Shown: positions 56,881 to 64,000 of the stretch, one piece after another
How the letters are laid out: each line of letters opens with the position of its first letter
How positions within the stretch are numbered: position 1 is the first letter of the stretch
Source of the DNA: Sulfuriferula thiophila
Lineage (GTDB): Bacteria; Pseudomonadota; Gammaproteobacteria; Burkholderiales; Sulfuriferulaceae
Assembly (NCBI RefSeq): GCF_003864975.1
Contig: NZ_BHGL01000033.1
Span: 116,787-180,786, forward strand
DNA: 64,000 nucleotides
Direction: 5' to 3'
Made by a program: the position numbers and the translations under genes
Notes under the pieces: model-generated
The model's input: only the letters and a program-made list of their open reading frames with translations
The model's database searches: none
Told to the model about the DNA's origin: nothing

Positions 56881-57710
56881 AACGTATTGGTTTGATTGTG
56901 CTGACGTGCCTGGCTTTACAGGGCTGGGCGGGTGAGCTGGAAGTGATACAGCTGCAAAACCGCAGTGTCGAGGAGGTATTGCCGGTCTTGCAGCCGTTGC
57001 TGGAACCGGGCGCGACGCTGACTGGTATGAACGATCAGCTGATATTGCGTGCCTCGGATCGCAATCGTGCCGAGATCAGGAAAGTGCTGGCCAGGATAGA
57101 CACCGCGCCGCGCCAGCTGGTGATTTACGTACGCCAGAATATGGCGCAAGACAGCCTGCAGCGCGGTATTGGCGCAAGTGGCACGGTGGCGCTGGGTAAC
57201 GGCGTGCAGATCAGTCAGCCCGGTAGTGCGTCGCGCCCGAAAGTGTCGCCATCCACCTCAGTGCATATCAATGTGGAAGATAGCCAGCGCCGTAGTCAGG
57301 ATGCAGCAGATCAGATGGTGCGGGTGATGGATGGCGGCAGTGCCTATATCAGCGCCGGGGTGTCGGTGCCTATCCCGTTGCGCAGTGTGTATCTTAGTCC
57401 GACCGGCGCTGTGATTAGCGAATCGACGGTGTATCAGGATCTGGCCTCCGGGTTTTACGCGACGCCCCGGTTGATAGGCGGTCGTGTCAGTATTGACATC
57501 AGCCCGCAGCAGAATACGCCTATGCAGGGCATGTATGGCGCACAAGCAGTGCAGCGCCTGTACACCACCGTGCAAACCCGGCTCGGCGAGTGGGTGCAGA
57601 TTGGCGGTGCGGATAGCACTGCAAGCGGGCAGAATCGCCAGTTATTCGGTGGTAATAATCAAACCAGTAGCACGCGACGCAGTATCTGGCTCAAGGTCGA
57701 GGCGGAGTAA
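56877..57710 (+). CDS. mini-secretin-like exported protein
   Basis: 277 residues: a signal peptide (about 1-18), one secretin N1/NolW-type domain (about 20-80, LEVIQLQNRSVEEVLPVLQPLL), a low-complexity Ser/Pro linker, and a C-terminal stretch resembling the tail of secretins (GFYATPRLIGGRVSIDISP...GEWVQIGG). The full pore barrel of PulD/GspD is missing; the protein is less than half usual length. No type II or pilus genes adjoin. It may serve as a docking or partial secretin. Start overlaps the hydrolase stop. Confidence 0.72.
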   Translation: MKRIGLIVLTCLALQGWAGELEVIQLQNRSVEEVLPVLQPLLEPGATLTGMNDQLILRASDRNRAEIRKVLARIDTAPRQLVIYVRQNMAQDSLQRGIGASGTVALGNGVQISQPGSASRPKVSPSTSVHINVEDSQRRSQDAADQMVRVMDGGSAYISAGVSVPIPLRSVYLSPTGAVISESTVYQDLASGFYATPRLIGGRVSIDISPQQNTPMQGMYGAQAVQRLYTTVQTRLGEWVQIGGADSTASGQNRQLFGGNNQTSSTRRSIWLKVEAE

Positions 57711-57981
57711 CCGCATCATCAAATGCGGCATCGATGGCTTCAATAATCTGATTTAATCGCAGAAAATCCTGTGCCGCACCTTCACCCGCCATAAAACGCC
57801 GCCGCAACGGCCCTAATGCATTGACCACCGCAGCTCGCTCTACCGCTGAATGGGGGCTGCTGAGTGCACACCAGTTGTAGATCATGCTGACGACTTCCGC
57901 TAAGAAATCATCTGCAGGGATGGGGGTTAGCTGAAACTGGGTACGATGTTGCAGCGCGTTAAGCAGTTCAATATAAGTCAT
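57691..57981 (-). CDS. hypothetical protein, convergent with the secretin-like gene
   Basis: 96 residues, predicted helical, with no signal peptide or membrane segment and no recognised family. Its 3' end overlaps that of the secretin-like gene by 20 bases. The coding evidence is only the open frame and its sensible composition. Confidence 0.5.
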   Translation of the reverse strand: MTYIELLNALQHRTQFQLTPIPADDFLAEVVSMIYNWCALSSPHSAVERAAVVNALGPLRRRFMAGEGAAQDFLRLNQIIEAIDAAFDDAVTPPRP

Positions 57982-58022
57982 ATTGTTGTTTCTTTATCTG
58001 AATTCTGGTTACGTCATGCGCG

Positions 58023-58547
58023 TTAGTGTGAGGGCAGAGATTGCAGAAATGCGAAGTATTCAGCCGATGCCCAGTCGCGCCCCCCTAATGCCAGATAACG
58101 CAGATGTCCGGTGGGATCGACAATGAACGTGGAGGGTAATCCCCGTGGCTGCCAGCGTTCTGTCGTCAGGCCGTCTCTGTCCATCAGCGTGTTCAGTTCC
58201 GGTGCGACGGTAGGCATGAAGCTAAACACTTCATCATCACTTTCTGCTGTATTCACCAGTACCAAGGCAATGCGCGACCCTTTCAGCTTGTGTTGCAAGG
58301 CTTGCAATGTGGGCATCTCACGCCGGCAGGGGCCGCACCATGAAGCCCAGAAATGCACCAGTACCCATTTGCCTCGCAGTGCTTGCAGATTCGTACTCCG
58401 GCCATCCATGTTGGATAGCACCAAAGCAGGCGCGGCGCGGCCATCCAGCGTTACCAGTCCTGCGGGGCGTGCGCTGTCCTGAGCCCAGAGTGTCACCGGC
58501 AAGAGCCAGCTGATCAATAATAATGTCCAGTTCTGGTATGTTTTCAT
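58023..58547 (-). CDS. exported TlpA-like thiol-disulfide reductase
   Basis: 174 residues with a signal peptide ending near WAQ (about residue 23) and a thioredoxin fold with the CGPC active site in WASWCGPCRREM. TlpA/ResA relatives reduce disulfides for cytochrome c maturation or redox proteins. Its ATG overlaps the stop of the gene encoding an unknown exported protein, so the two are probably functionally paired. Confidence 0.92.
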   Translation of the reverse strand: MKTYQNWTLLLISWLLPVTLWAQDSARPAGLVTLDGRAAPALVLSNMDGRSTNLQALRGKWVLVHFWASWCGPCRREMPTLQALQHKLKGSRIALVLVNTAESDDEVFSFMPTVAPELNTLMDRDGLTTERWQPRGLPSTFIVDPTGHLRYLALGGRDWASAEYFAFLQSLPSH

Positions 58548-59161
58548 TTCTGTGCCTCCGGCAGGTCAGTGCATGTTAATGGGCTGCTTTGCAGTGTGAC
58601 AGGGGTGCCTTGCTTATCTGTGCCTGTGGCAAAGCGCACCGTAACGGTGAAAGCTTCCCCCGGCGGTACCACGACGATATTGCCGCCAGCTGTTTCACCG
58701 GGGTAAAGGTCCCGGCTTTCCGGTAATTGTGTCCAGCCAAAGGTGGCGCGGCTCGCTAATGGTATGTGCAGCGCTTCCCAGCGTGCAGCCAATTCATCAC
58801 GGCTAACGCGTGCTACCCTGGCACCATGCTCTGTTATCAGCTGCCAGTTTGATGGTTCCAGCCAGGCGATGTCCTGACGGTTATTCTGTATGCCAACGGT
58901 CAGCAGGCATCTGGATTCCAGTTCACGTATCGCTGCCTCTGGAAATCCCCGGCCAGTATAAAAAGCACGGATCTGATCCGGTGTACGCACTGAAATCGAG
59001 AAAGTGATGCCGTTGTTCTGATATGTGTTGCGCTCGGCGGCCCAGGCAGCCGGAACCGACAACAAGTTGCAACAGAGCGCCATGCCGGTAATCGCTGTGT
59101 AGCGCGGCCAGTGTTCGATTTTGCGGGAAAGGTGAGTATGTCGCAGGGTGGTCAGGTTCAT
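58544..59161 (-). CDS. exported protein of unknown function, paired with a TlpA-like reductase
   Basis: 205 residues with an N-terminal signal segment (about 20-42), then a region rich in strands; two cysteines remain in the mature part (SRCLLTV and LTCTDLP), spaced about 110 residues apart, so a disulfide is possible. The coupled downstream reductase could act on it. I recognise no family. ATG at 59161; the TTG two codons earlier is less likely. Confidence 0.6.
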   Translation of the reverse strand: MNLTTLRHTHLSRKIEHWPRYTAITGMALCCNLLSVPAAWAAERNTYQNNGITFSISVRTPDQIRAFYTGRGFPEAAIRELESRCLLTVGIQNNRQDIAWLEPSNWQLITEHGARVARVSRDELAARWEALHIPLASRATFGWTQLPESRDLYPGETAGGNIVVVPPGEAFTVTVRFATGTDKQGTPVTLQSSPLTCTDLPEAQK

Positions 59162-59301
59162 AATCAATGGGGTCAGGCGCGTGATTGATTTATGTCATCC
59201 ATACCGAAATGCTGATGACGAATTTGCCCATTATACAAATGAATCTGCGTAGTCCAACACTTCTCTACTGTGGCTGTTTGAATCCTGCCTGTGTGTATTG
59301 C

Positions 59302-60915
59302 TCAGGCTGCTTCAATGATGGAGGGCGTATTTATGGTTTTTTCGGGTGCATTGTAGAGGCGATAGTTGTTTCGGCCATTCATTTTTGCCAGGTACATTGC
59401 CTTATCCGCCTGGATCACCAGTGTGGCAGCATCATGGCCATGTTGCGGGTACAGGCTGATGCCGATACTGCAGCTAATCTGCCGGGGTTTCCCTTCCAGT
59501 TCAAACTCCCCGGAAATGTCGTGCAGAATTTTGGCTGCAACTTTCTCACAATCGCTTACGCTGCTGATATCCAGGATAATCAGTACAAATTCATCTCCCC
59601 CTAGCCGTGCTGCGGTATCACCTTCGCGGATACATTGTTTCAACTGGCTGGCGACTTGTTTGAGTATGGTGTCGCCCGCATGGTGGCCATATTCGTCGTT
59701 GATTGGTTTGAAATTGTCCAGATCGATAAACATCACCGCAAACATTTTTCCGTGACGATGGGCCTGGGCAATGCTTTGCGTTAACCTGTCGATCAGCAAT
59801 AACCGGTTAGGTAGCTGGGTAAGCGCATCGTGCTCGGCCTGATAATGGAGTTGCTGTTCCTTCTTGCTGCGTTCGGTAATATCGATAATCTGCAGTATGA
59901 ATAACGGATTACCGTCTTGTGTTATGTCGCTAATGTCTATGTCTACAGGAAAGCTTGAGCCATCTGCGCGTAGGCCTAGCGAGCAGTCTTGCGACTGTCT
60001 AACTAATTGCATGGCATGGCTGCCTGTCAGGCTGGAGGCGGAATAACCAAACATGCGTTCAACGGCTGGATTGCAGTTCAGGATCTCGCCTTGTGCATTA
60101 ACGGTAATAATGCCGCTATCCAGACTGCCTAATACAGTTTTGAGCATGGTCTCGCTATTTCTCAGGTGTTTAAACGTTTCCAGAAAAACATAAGCCGCAT
60201 AGCCTAGGGACAGACTATAGGCGGCGAGGCGCAATAAATGCCAAATCCACCACGTCGCATTCCATATGCTTGAGTAAGGGAAAGCCAGGCCGGCAATTCC
60301 GAACATAAAGCTCATTAATGTGAATAACAATGCTTCAGGTGTCCGGTTATCCTTGTAGTGACCGTAAAAGCGTCGCGCTGCGATTAGAAACATGCTCCCC
60401 CCGAGCACATTTACCAGCAAAATTTCAGGCGCAAACTGATCGTTCTTAAACGCGTTCGGTAAAAACCCGGTGAAACGGATCAGCAATAAGCCAGTTATGG
60501 CAGCAGTAGTGCCGGATATGATTGGCAGCACAAATTGCATATTTTTACCAAAGCGCAGTCTTGACAGATAAACACCCATAAACAGCAGTCCACCAAAAAG
60601 CATGGCAAAACCATGTAGCCAGATGAATGTGCTTCCGGGGGCGATTGCTGCATGGAACAGATCAAGCACCCCCATCGCAGAGAGCCCCATGGCAGTGGTA
60701 ATGCGGTAATTAAACGTGTTGTTGCTATGTAATGCGGATAAAAGTGCAGCAAGCATCCAGGCAGCAAAGACCCCCGCGGTTTCGATAACGGCATGCAGAG
60801 GGATGTTTACCCAGCCCCGCTGATTTTGTCCAGAAACAAGCAGCACTGTGATGAAGAACAGTCCCAGCATGATTGCCAGTGTCCAGCATGCTATTTCAGA
60901 GCATTTGCGTTTCAT
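59302..60915 (-). CDS. membrane diguanylate cyclase with MASE3-like, PAS and GGDEF domains
   Basis: 537 residues. Seven or eight membrane helices form a MASE3-like sensor (about 10-240), followed by a PAS domain (about 255-360) and a GGDEF domain with GGDEF at 439-443 and I-site REGD five residues before it. It makes cyclic di-GMP with product feedback. AAGGAT lies 7 bases before the ATG. No partner gene is coupled; the ligand is unknown. Confidence 0.9.
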   Translation of the reverse strand: MKRKCSEIACWTLAIMLGLFFITVLLVSGQNQRGWVNIPLHAVIETAGVFAAWMLAALLSALHSNNTFNYRITTAMGLSAMGVLDLFHAAIAPGSTFIWLHGFAMLFGGLLFMGVYLSRLRFGKNMQFVLPIISGTTAAITGLLLIRFTGFLPNAFKNDQFAPEILLVNVLGGSMFLIAARRFYGHYKDNRTPEALLFTLMSFMFGIAGLAFPYSSIWNATWWIWHLLRLAAYSLSLGYAAYVFLETFKHLRNSETMLKTVLGSLDSGIITVNAQGEILNCNPAVERMFGYSASSLTGSHAMQLVRQSQDCSLGLRADGSSFPVDIDISDITQDGNPLFILQIIDITERSKKEQQLHYQAEHDALTQLPNRLLLIDRLTQSIAQAHRHGKMFAVMFIDLDNFKPINDEYGHHAGDTILKQVASQLKQCIREGDTAARLGGDEFVLIILDISSVSDCEKVAAKILHDISGEFELEGKPRQISCSIGISLYPQHGHDAATLVIQADKAMYLAKMNGRNNYRLYNAPEKTINTPSIIEAA

Positions 60916-61616
60916 GATGCATCCTTGGTGAAATGCCCATCCAGATTCGGCCCGCTAAATAGCGCTATCGCTGCATCATCAAGTTGATCTCAATGGCTAG
61001 CGTAGCGACTGCGATAGAAAGATAAGCGTCTGCCGTTTTAGCATTTACTGGAAGATTGTGCTTGCTAGTAATTCTGTGCCCGTTAAGGTTTAAGAAGCAA
61101 AAATACTGCCAAACGTAACATGAGCGTCTGTTTGAATTTATATTATTTATAATCAATATGTTATGTTTATTCTGGTTGTGTATGGCCGGCGCTGAACTAC
61201 ATGCAGTGTGCTTTCTGGCGCGCCATGACAAGTTGCCGCGCATTGTTGGTGCATTAACTACTGCCGATTTGGCTGGGCATCGTGTTTTGGCATTCAAGTG
61301 GCAAATCCAGCATGCACTATCGTCGTGGTGCTGCAGGTATGACCTGCTTATTGCAGAGATTTCACATCCTTGAGTGTTAATTGAGCGGATTGAGTCATTC
61401 TTGAAAAGCAAAGTTAACAATGTTTAACATTTGAACGTACAGTAAAAAATTCAGCATGGGATAATCGCAACGGCGAGGTTCAAGTGCGAGACAGCAAGGA
61501 TGCCGATGGTGCGTGCTGACTATGCCCGCGCTTACAGGCGCTAACAGATTATCCAAATTGATTTAGCTTGTTCGTAAAGCAACTACACTCAGTGCTGCTA
61601 TTTTAAAAGGTGTGAT
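60916..61616. other. large intergenic region without a recognised gene
   Basis: About 700 bases between the MASE3 cyclase and the HPt gene. Open frames exist on both strands (for example 60965-61420 minus), but they lack ribosome sites, signal or family marks. Promoters of both flanking genes should lie here. No repeat, tRNA or clear hairpin terminator was seen. Confidence 0.6.
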
Positions 61617-61937
61617 ATGGAATCAGCTAAAATTATTATCCATGCAGATCCGGATTTGAAAAAACTGATGCCGTTGTTTCTTGACTACTGCCAGCGTGAT
61701 GTTGACCTGATCAGAGCTGCTTTACCACAAGGGCAATATGAGGCTATTTATGTCACCGGACATAATATGAAAGGCGTCGGCGATAGTTATGGGTTTGCAT
61801 TTGTGACTGAAATCGGTAATGCGATGGAATTGGCTGCCAGGCAGGAAGATCAAATGAAAATTGGCGATTTGCTGGAACAGCTTGCCGATTATCTTAAACG
61901 GGTCGAGGTGGCGTATTCCGGTGATGAAAACGGTTAA
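61617..61937 (+). CDS. orphan HPt phosphotransfer protein
   Basis: 106 residues forming a helical HPt domain. The phosphorylatable histidine is His49 in GHNMKGVGDSYGF, which resembles the HxLKGSSxxxG motif. No kinase or receiver gene adjoins. It could relay phosphate between one of the kinases and receivers elsewhere. Weak ribosome site (GGTGTG). Confidence 0.85.
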   Translation: MESAKIIIHADPDLKKLMPLFLDYCQRDVDLIRAALPQGQYEAIYVTGHNMKGVGDSYGFAFVTEIGNAMELAARQEDQMKIGDLLEQLADYLKRVEVAYSGDENG

Positions 61938-62091
61938 TTCAGGTCATCACTAACTCGAAAAACTGATTCTGAAAAATCCTGCATACGTTAGGCTGGCATT
62001 TCTATTATTTGTATGCAGTCACTGTACTGAAACATCACTTTATCCAGCGCGACGATGTGCTGGCGTGGATGTTGCCTTTTTTACACAAGCG

Positions 62092-62718
62092 TTAATGCTT
62101 CCTGTTTGCTGCCGTTAACAGCGGCAGCAATTCTCTCCATACGTTTTCCATCACTGCACTTTCAGCTGAAGCAACCGGGTGCAGGCCATCGGTCTGGAAC
62201 AGCTCGGATCTGGTTTCTATGCCGGCTAACAGTGATGGCACTAAGGCGATATGATGGCGTTGTGACAGCGTCACAAATGTCTGCTGGAACTTTACTGTGT
62301 AGCTTATGCCATAATTGGATGGCAGGCGTACGCCGACCAGCAGGGTGCGCGCGCCCGATTTGCGGATGAGGGTGATCATCGCGTCGAGATTGGTTTGCAT
62401 GCTGTTCAGGGGTAAACCGCGTAGCCCGTCATTGGCGCCGAGTGCGAGGATGACGATAGCCGGACGATATTGGGCGAGGGCGGCTGGCAGCCGGGTAAGT
62501 CCACCGGCTGTGGTTTCACCGCTGATGCTGGCATTCACTACCCGCCATTTTTGCTGCGAGGCGCTGAGGCGTTGCTGTAATAAATCTGGCCAGGCCTGAT
62601 GAGCGGCGAGACCATAGCCTGCCGAGAGGCTGTCGCCGAACACCAGTATCACCGGTGCAGCATGTGCCGTACCGGATAGGATGAAGCACAACAACAGCAA
62701 TAACTTTCTAAAGCCCAT
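62092..62718 (-). CDS. tesA: TesA-like arylesterase / lysophospholipase (GDSL)
   Basis: 208 residues with a signal peptide ending near AHA (about residue 21). The SGNH motifs are in order: FGDSLSAGYG (Ser), GETTAGG, GANDGLRG (Asn) and DGLHP (Asp/His). TesA is a periplasmic esterase and thioesterase with broad substrates. The ATG at 62718 has AGGAG in front. Divergent from ybbA with the two start codons overlapping inside CATG, a gene order also seen in E. coli. Confidence 0.92.
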   Translation of the reverse strand: MGFRKLLLLLCFILSGTAHAAPVILVFGDSLSAGYGLAAHQAWPDLLQQRLSASQQKWRVVNASISGETTAGGLTRLPAALAQYRPAIVILALGANDGLRGLPLNSMQTNLDAMITLIRKSGARTLLVGVRLPSNYGISYTVKFQQTFVTLSQRHHIALVPSLLAGIETRSELFQTDGLHPVASAESAVMENVWRELLPLLTAANRKH

Positions 62719-63406
62719 GACTACTCCTGCCCATAATTCTATTCTGCATGTCGTTAATCTTGCCAAACAAGTGGTGTTGAACGACGCTGCGCTGACGATA
62801 TTGCATCCTACCAGCTTCGCCATCCAGCGGGGCGAATCTGTCGCCATCGTGGGTGCGTCCGGCTCCGGTAAATCGACTCTGCTTGGCTTGCTGGCGGGGC
62901 TGGATCTGCCGAGCAGCGGCGAAGTATGGCTGGCGGGGCAGTCACTTGGGGCGATGAATGAGGATGGGCGCGCCAGATTGCGCGGTGAATTGATTGGTTT
63001 CGTATTTCAGTCGTTTCAGTTATTGCCGACCCTGACCGCGCTGGAAAATGTGATGTTGCCGCTGGAGCTGAATGGCTTGCCTGATGCCAGGAAAAACGCA
63101 CAACACTGGCTGGAGCGGGTTGGGCTGGCTGATCGTCAGCAGCATCGTGCACAGCAATTATCCGGCGGCGAGCAGCAGCGCGTTGCCATCGCGCGTGCCT
63201 TCGCTGTCAATCCGGCGCTGTTGCTGGCGGACGAACCCACCGGCAATCTGGATGCAGATACCGGTGCGCGGGTGATTGATTTGTTGTTTGAGCTTAATCG
63301 CGAACAGGGTACTACGCTGGTGCTGGTAACTCATGACAGTCAGCTGGCCGCCCGCTGCAGCCGACGTCTGGCGTTGCATGCCGGGCATCTGGAAGGTCAG
63401 GCATGA
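62717..63406 (+). CDS. ybbA: ABC transporter ATP-binding protein YbbA
   Basis: 229 residues with Walker [11 protein letters not shown]-loop, signature LSGGEQQR and Walker [13 protein letters not shown], of the LolD/MacB-like group. It pairs with the large permease encoded next, overlapping it by ATGA. Either ATG 62717 (MTTPAHN) or 62681 (MKHNN) is the start; the latter has GGATAGG just before it and the former none. The transported substrate is unknown, perhaps lipids or lysophospholipid-related given tesA. Confidence 0.92.
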   Translation: MTTPAHNSILHVVNLAKQVVLNDAALTILHPTSFAIQRGESVAIVGASGSGKSTLLGLLAGLDLPSSGEVWLAGQSLGAMNEDGRARLRGELIGFVFQSFQLLPTLTALENVMLPLELNGLPDARKNAQHWLERVGLADRQQHRAQQLSGGEQQRVAIARAFAVNPALLLADEPTGNLDADTGARVIDLLFELNREQGTTLVLVTHDSQLAARCSRRLALHAGHLEGQA

Positions 63407-64000
63407 ATATCGTGCGGCTGGCGCTGCGTTTGCTGCTGCGCGATTGGCGGGCGGGTGAACTGCGGGTGCTGGTGCTGGCAGTGCTGATAGCTGTGGCTGG
63501 CCTGGCTTCAGTAAATGCCTTTACCGCACGCATGCATCTGGCGCTGAGTCAGGAGAGTAACCGCTTACTGGGGGCGGATCTGGTATTGGCATCCGATCAT
63601 GCGCTGGCTCCGGCACTGAGCGTTGCGGCACAACGGCGGGGGCTGGTTACGGCACAAACAGCCCAGTTTCCCAGTATGGTGAGTACCGCCAGCGCCAGCA
63701 ATCTGGCTGAAATCAAGGCGGTAAGCAGCGGTTACCCATTGCGCGGCACGTTACGTATCGCGGACAGTGCATTCGGTGCGGATCGTCCCGTCCGTGATAT
63801 TCCCCGTCTCGGTACGGTATGGCTGGAGGCGCGGCTGGCCAGTGCGTTACAGCTCAAGCCGGGCGATGCAGTGCAACTCGGTTATAGCCAGCTCAAGGTG
63901 GCGGCTATTCTGACCAGCGAGCCGGATCGTGGTGGCAATTTTTTTAATCTGGCACCGCGTTTACTGATGAATCAGCTCGATGTGCCGGCCACCGGTTTGA
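63403..64000 (+). CDS. ybbP: ABC transporter permease YbbP-like, 3' truncated by window end
   Basis: The frame is open from ATG 63403 to the end, about 199 codons, and lacks a stop. The N-terminus has a cytoplasmic basic start, one membrane helix (about 20-40) and then a MacB-like periplasmic region (ESNRLLGADLVLASD). Full-length YbbP has about 800 residues and ten helices, so most of it is outside. It partners YbbA. Confidence 0.88.
   Translation, partial: MNIVRLALRLLLRDWRAGELRVLVLAVLIAVAGLASVNAFTARMHLALSQESNRLLGADLVLASDHALAPALSVAAQRRGLVTAQTAQFPSMVSTASASNLAEIKAVSSGYPLRGTLRIADSAFGADRPVRDIPRLGTVWLEARLASALQLKPGDAVQLGYSQLKVAAILTSEPDRGGNFFNLAPRLLMNQLDVPATGL

Noticed and set aside
60965-61420. 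150-codon open frame on the minus strand and a smaller one opposite
   Set aside because: No ribosome site, no family resemblance, odd composition with scattered Cys and His; looks like chance open reading in non-coding DNA.
61480-61540. Short frame reading VRDSKDADG, like the DUF397 motif of actinobacteria
   Set aside because: Only about 25 codons, no start codon or ribosome site in front and no partner gene; treated as coincidence.

Overview
The window looks like a chromosomal segment of a betaproteobacterium, most likely of the Nitrosomonadales (Sulfuricellaceae/Gallionellaceae type). The basis is gene order and family content: ilvI-ilvH-ilvC-pssA-leuA, a DUF2782/homoserine kinase/BPSS1780 cluster, gpmI-envC-ctpA-moeB, a Gcr-type 'recombinase' membrane protein, and cytochrome bd with CydP. 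I assign the class with good confidence and the order only tentatively. No insertion sequence, prophage, CRISPR array or integrase was seen. The window is cut at both ends: the first kinase may begin upstream and the last permease runs off the end.

Positions 1-6360 hold a signalling block: two tandem histidine kinases with closely related catalytic halves but different sensors, an HD-GYP response regulator that probably degrades cyclic di-GMP, and a receiver-only regulator. A strong promoter, a small membrane protein and the tRNA-Glu and tRNA-Asp genes follow (6450-7062).

Positions 7195-11812 are the most unusual part. A sigma70 promoter overlapped by a good Fur box precedes hemP, then an outer-membrane-type protein, an exported FMN-binding protein, ApbE (the enzyme that attaches FMN), a four-helix membrane protein with paired histidines, and a porin. 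Taken together this reads as an iron-regulated electron-transfer chain that could reduce ferric iron or another substrate in the periplasm. It is followed by a YceI protein and by a tightly coupled trio of TonB-dependent receptor, periplasmic binding protein and membrane diguanylate cyclase (12694-16941), which looks like a ligand-sensing route to cyclic di-GMP.

Between that trio and the cytochrome bd operon lies the frameshifted relic of a sigma54-activator AAA+ domain (about 16938-17150, minus strand). The oxidase operon is cydP-cydA-cydB-cydX-ybgE (17369-20780), followed by a truncated haemoglobin and a rhodanese. nadB, queC, a 7TM diguanylate cyclase and the threonine/polA/branched-chain amino-acid housekeeping region follow up to 38636.

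The rest is mainly core metabolism and envelope maintenance (slmA, moeB, ctpA, envC, gpmI, aspS, ppx, yaeQ, cobD-like), with some points of interest: an ArsR regulator with the two cysteines of SqrR/BigR persulfide sensors, a cytochrome c' lipoprotein, a one-piece SpmA-SpmB fusion, a membrane-anchored GyrI-like domain, a mini-secretin-like protein beside a metallo-beta-lactamase-fold hydrolase, a third diguanylate cyclase, an orphan HPt protein, and the divergent tesA/ybbA-ybbP locus whose start codons can overlap. Four genes in the window make or break cyclic di-GMP (three GGDEF, one HD-GYP), which suggests strong control of a surface or motile lifestyle.
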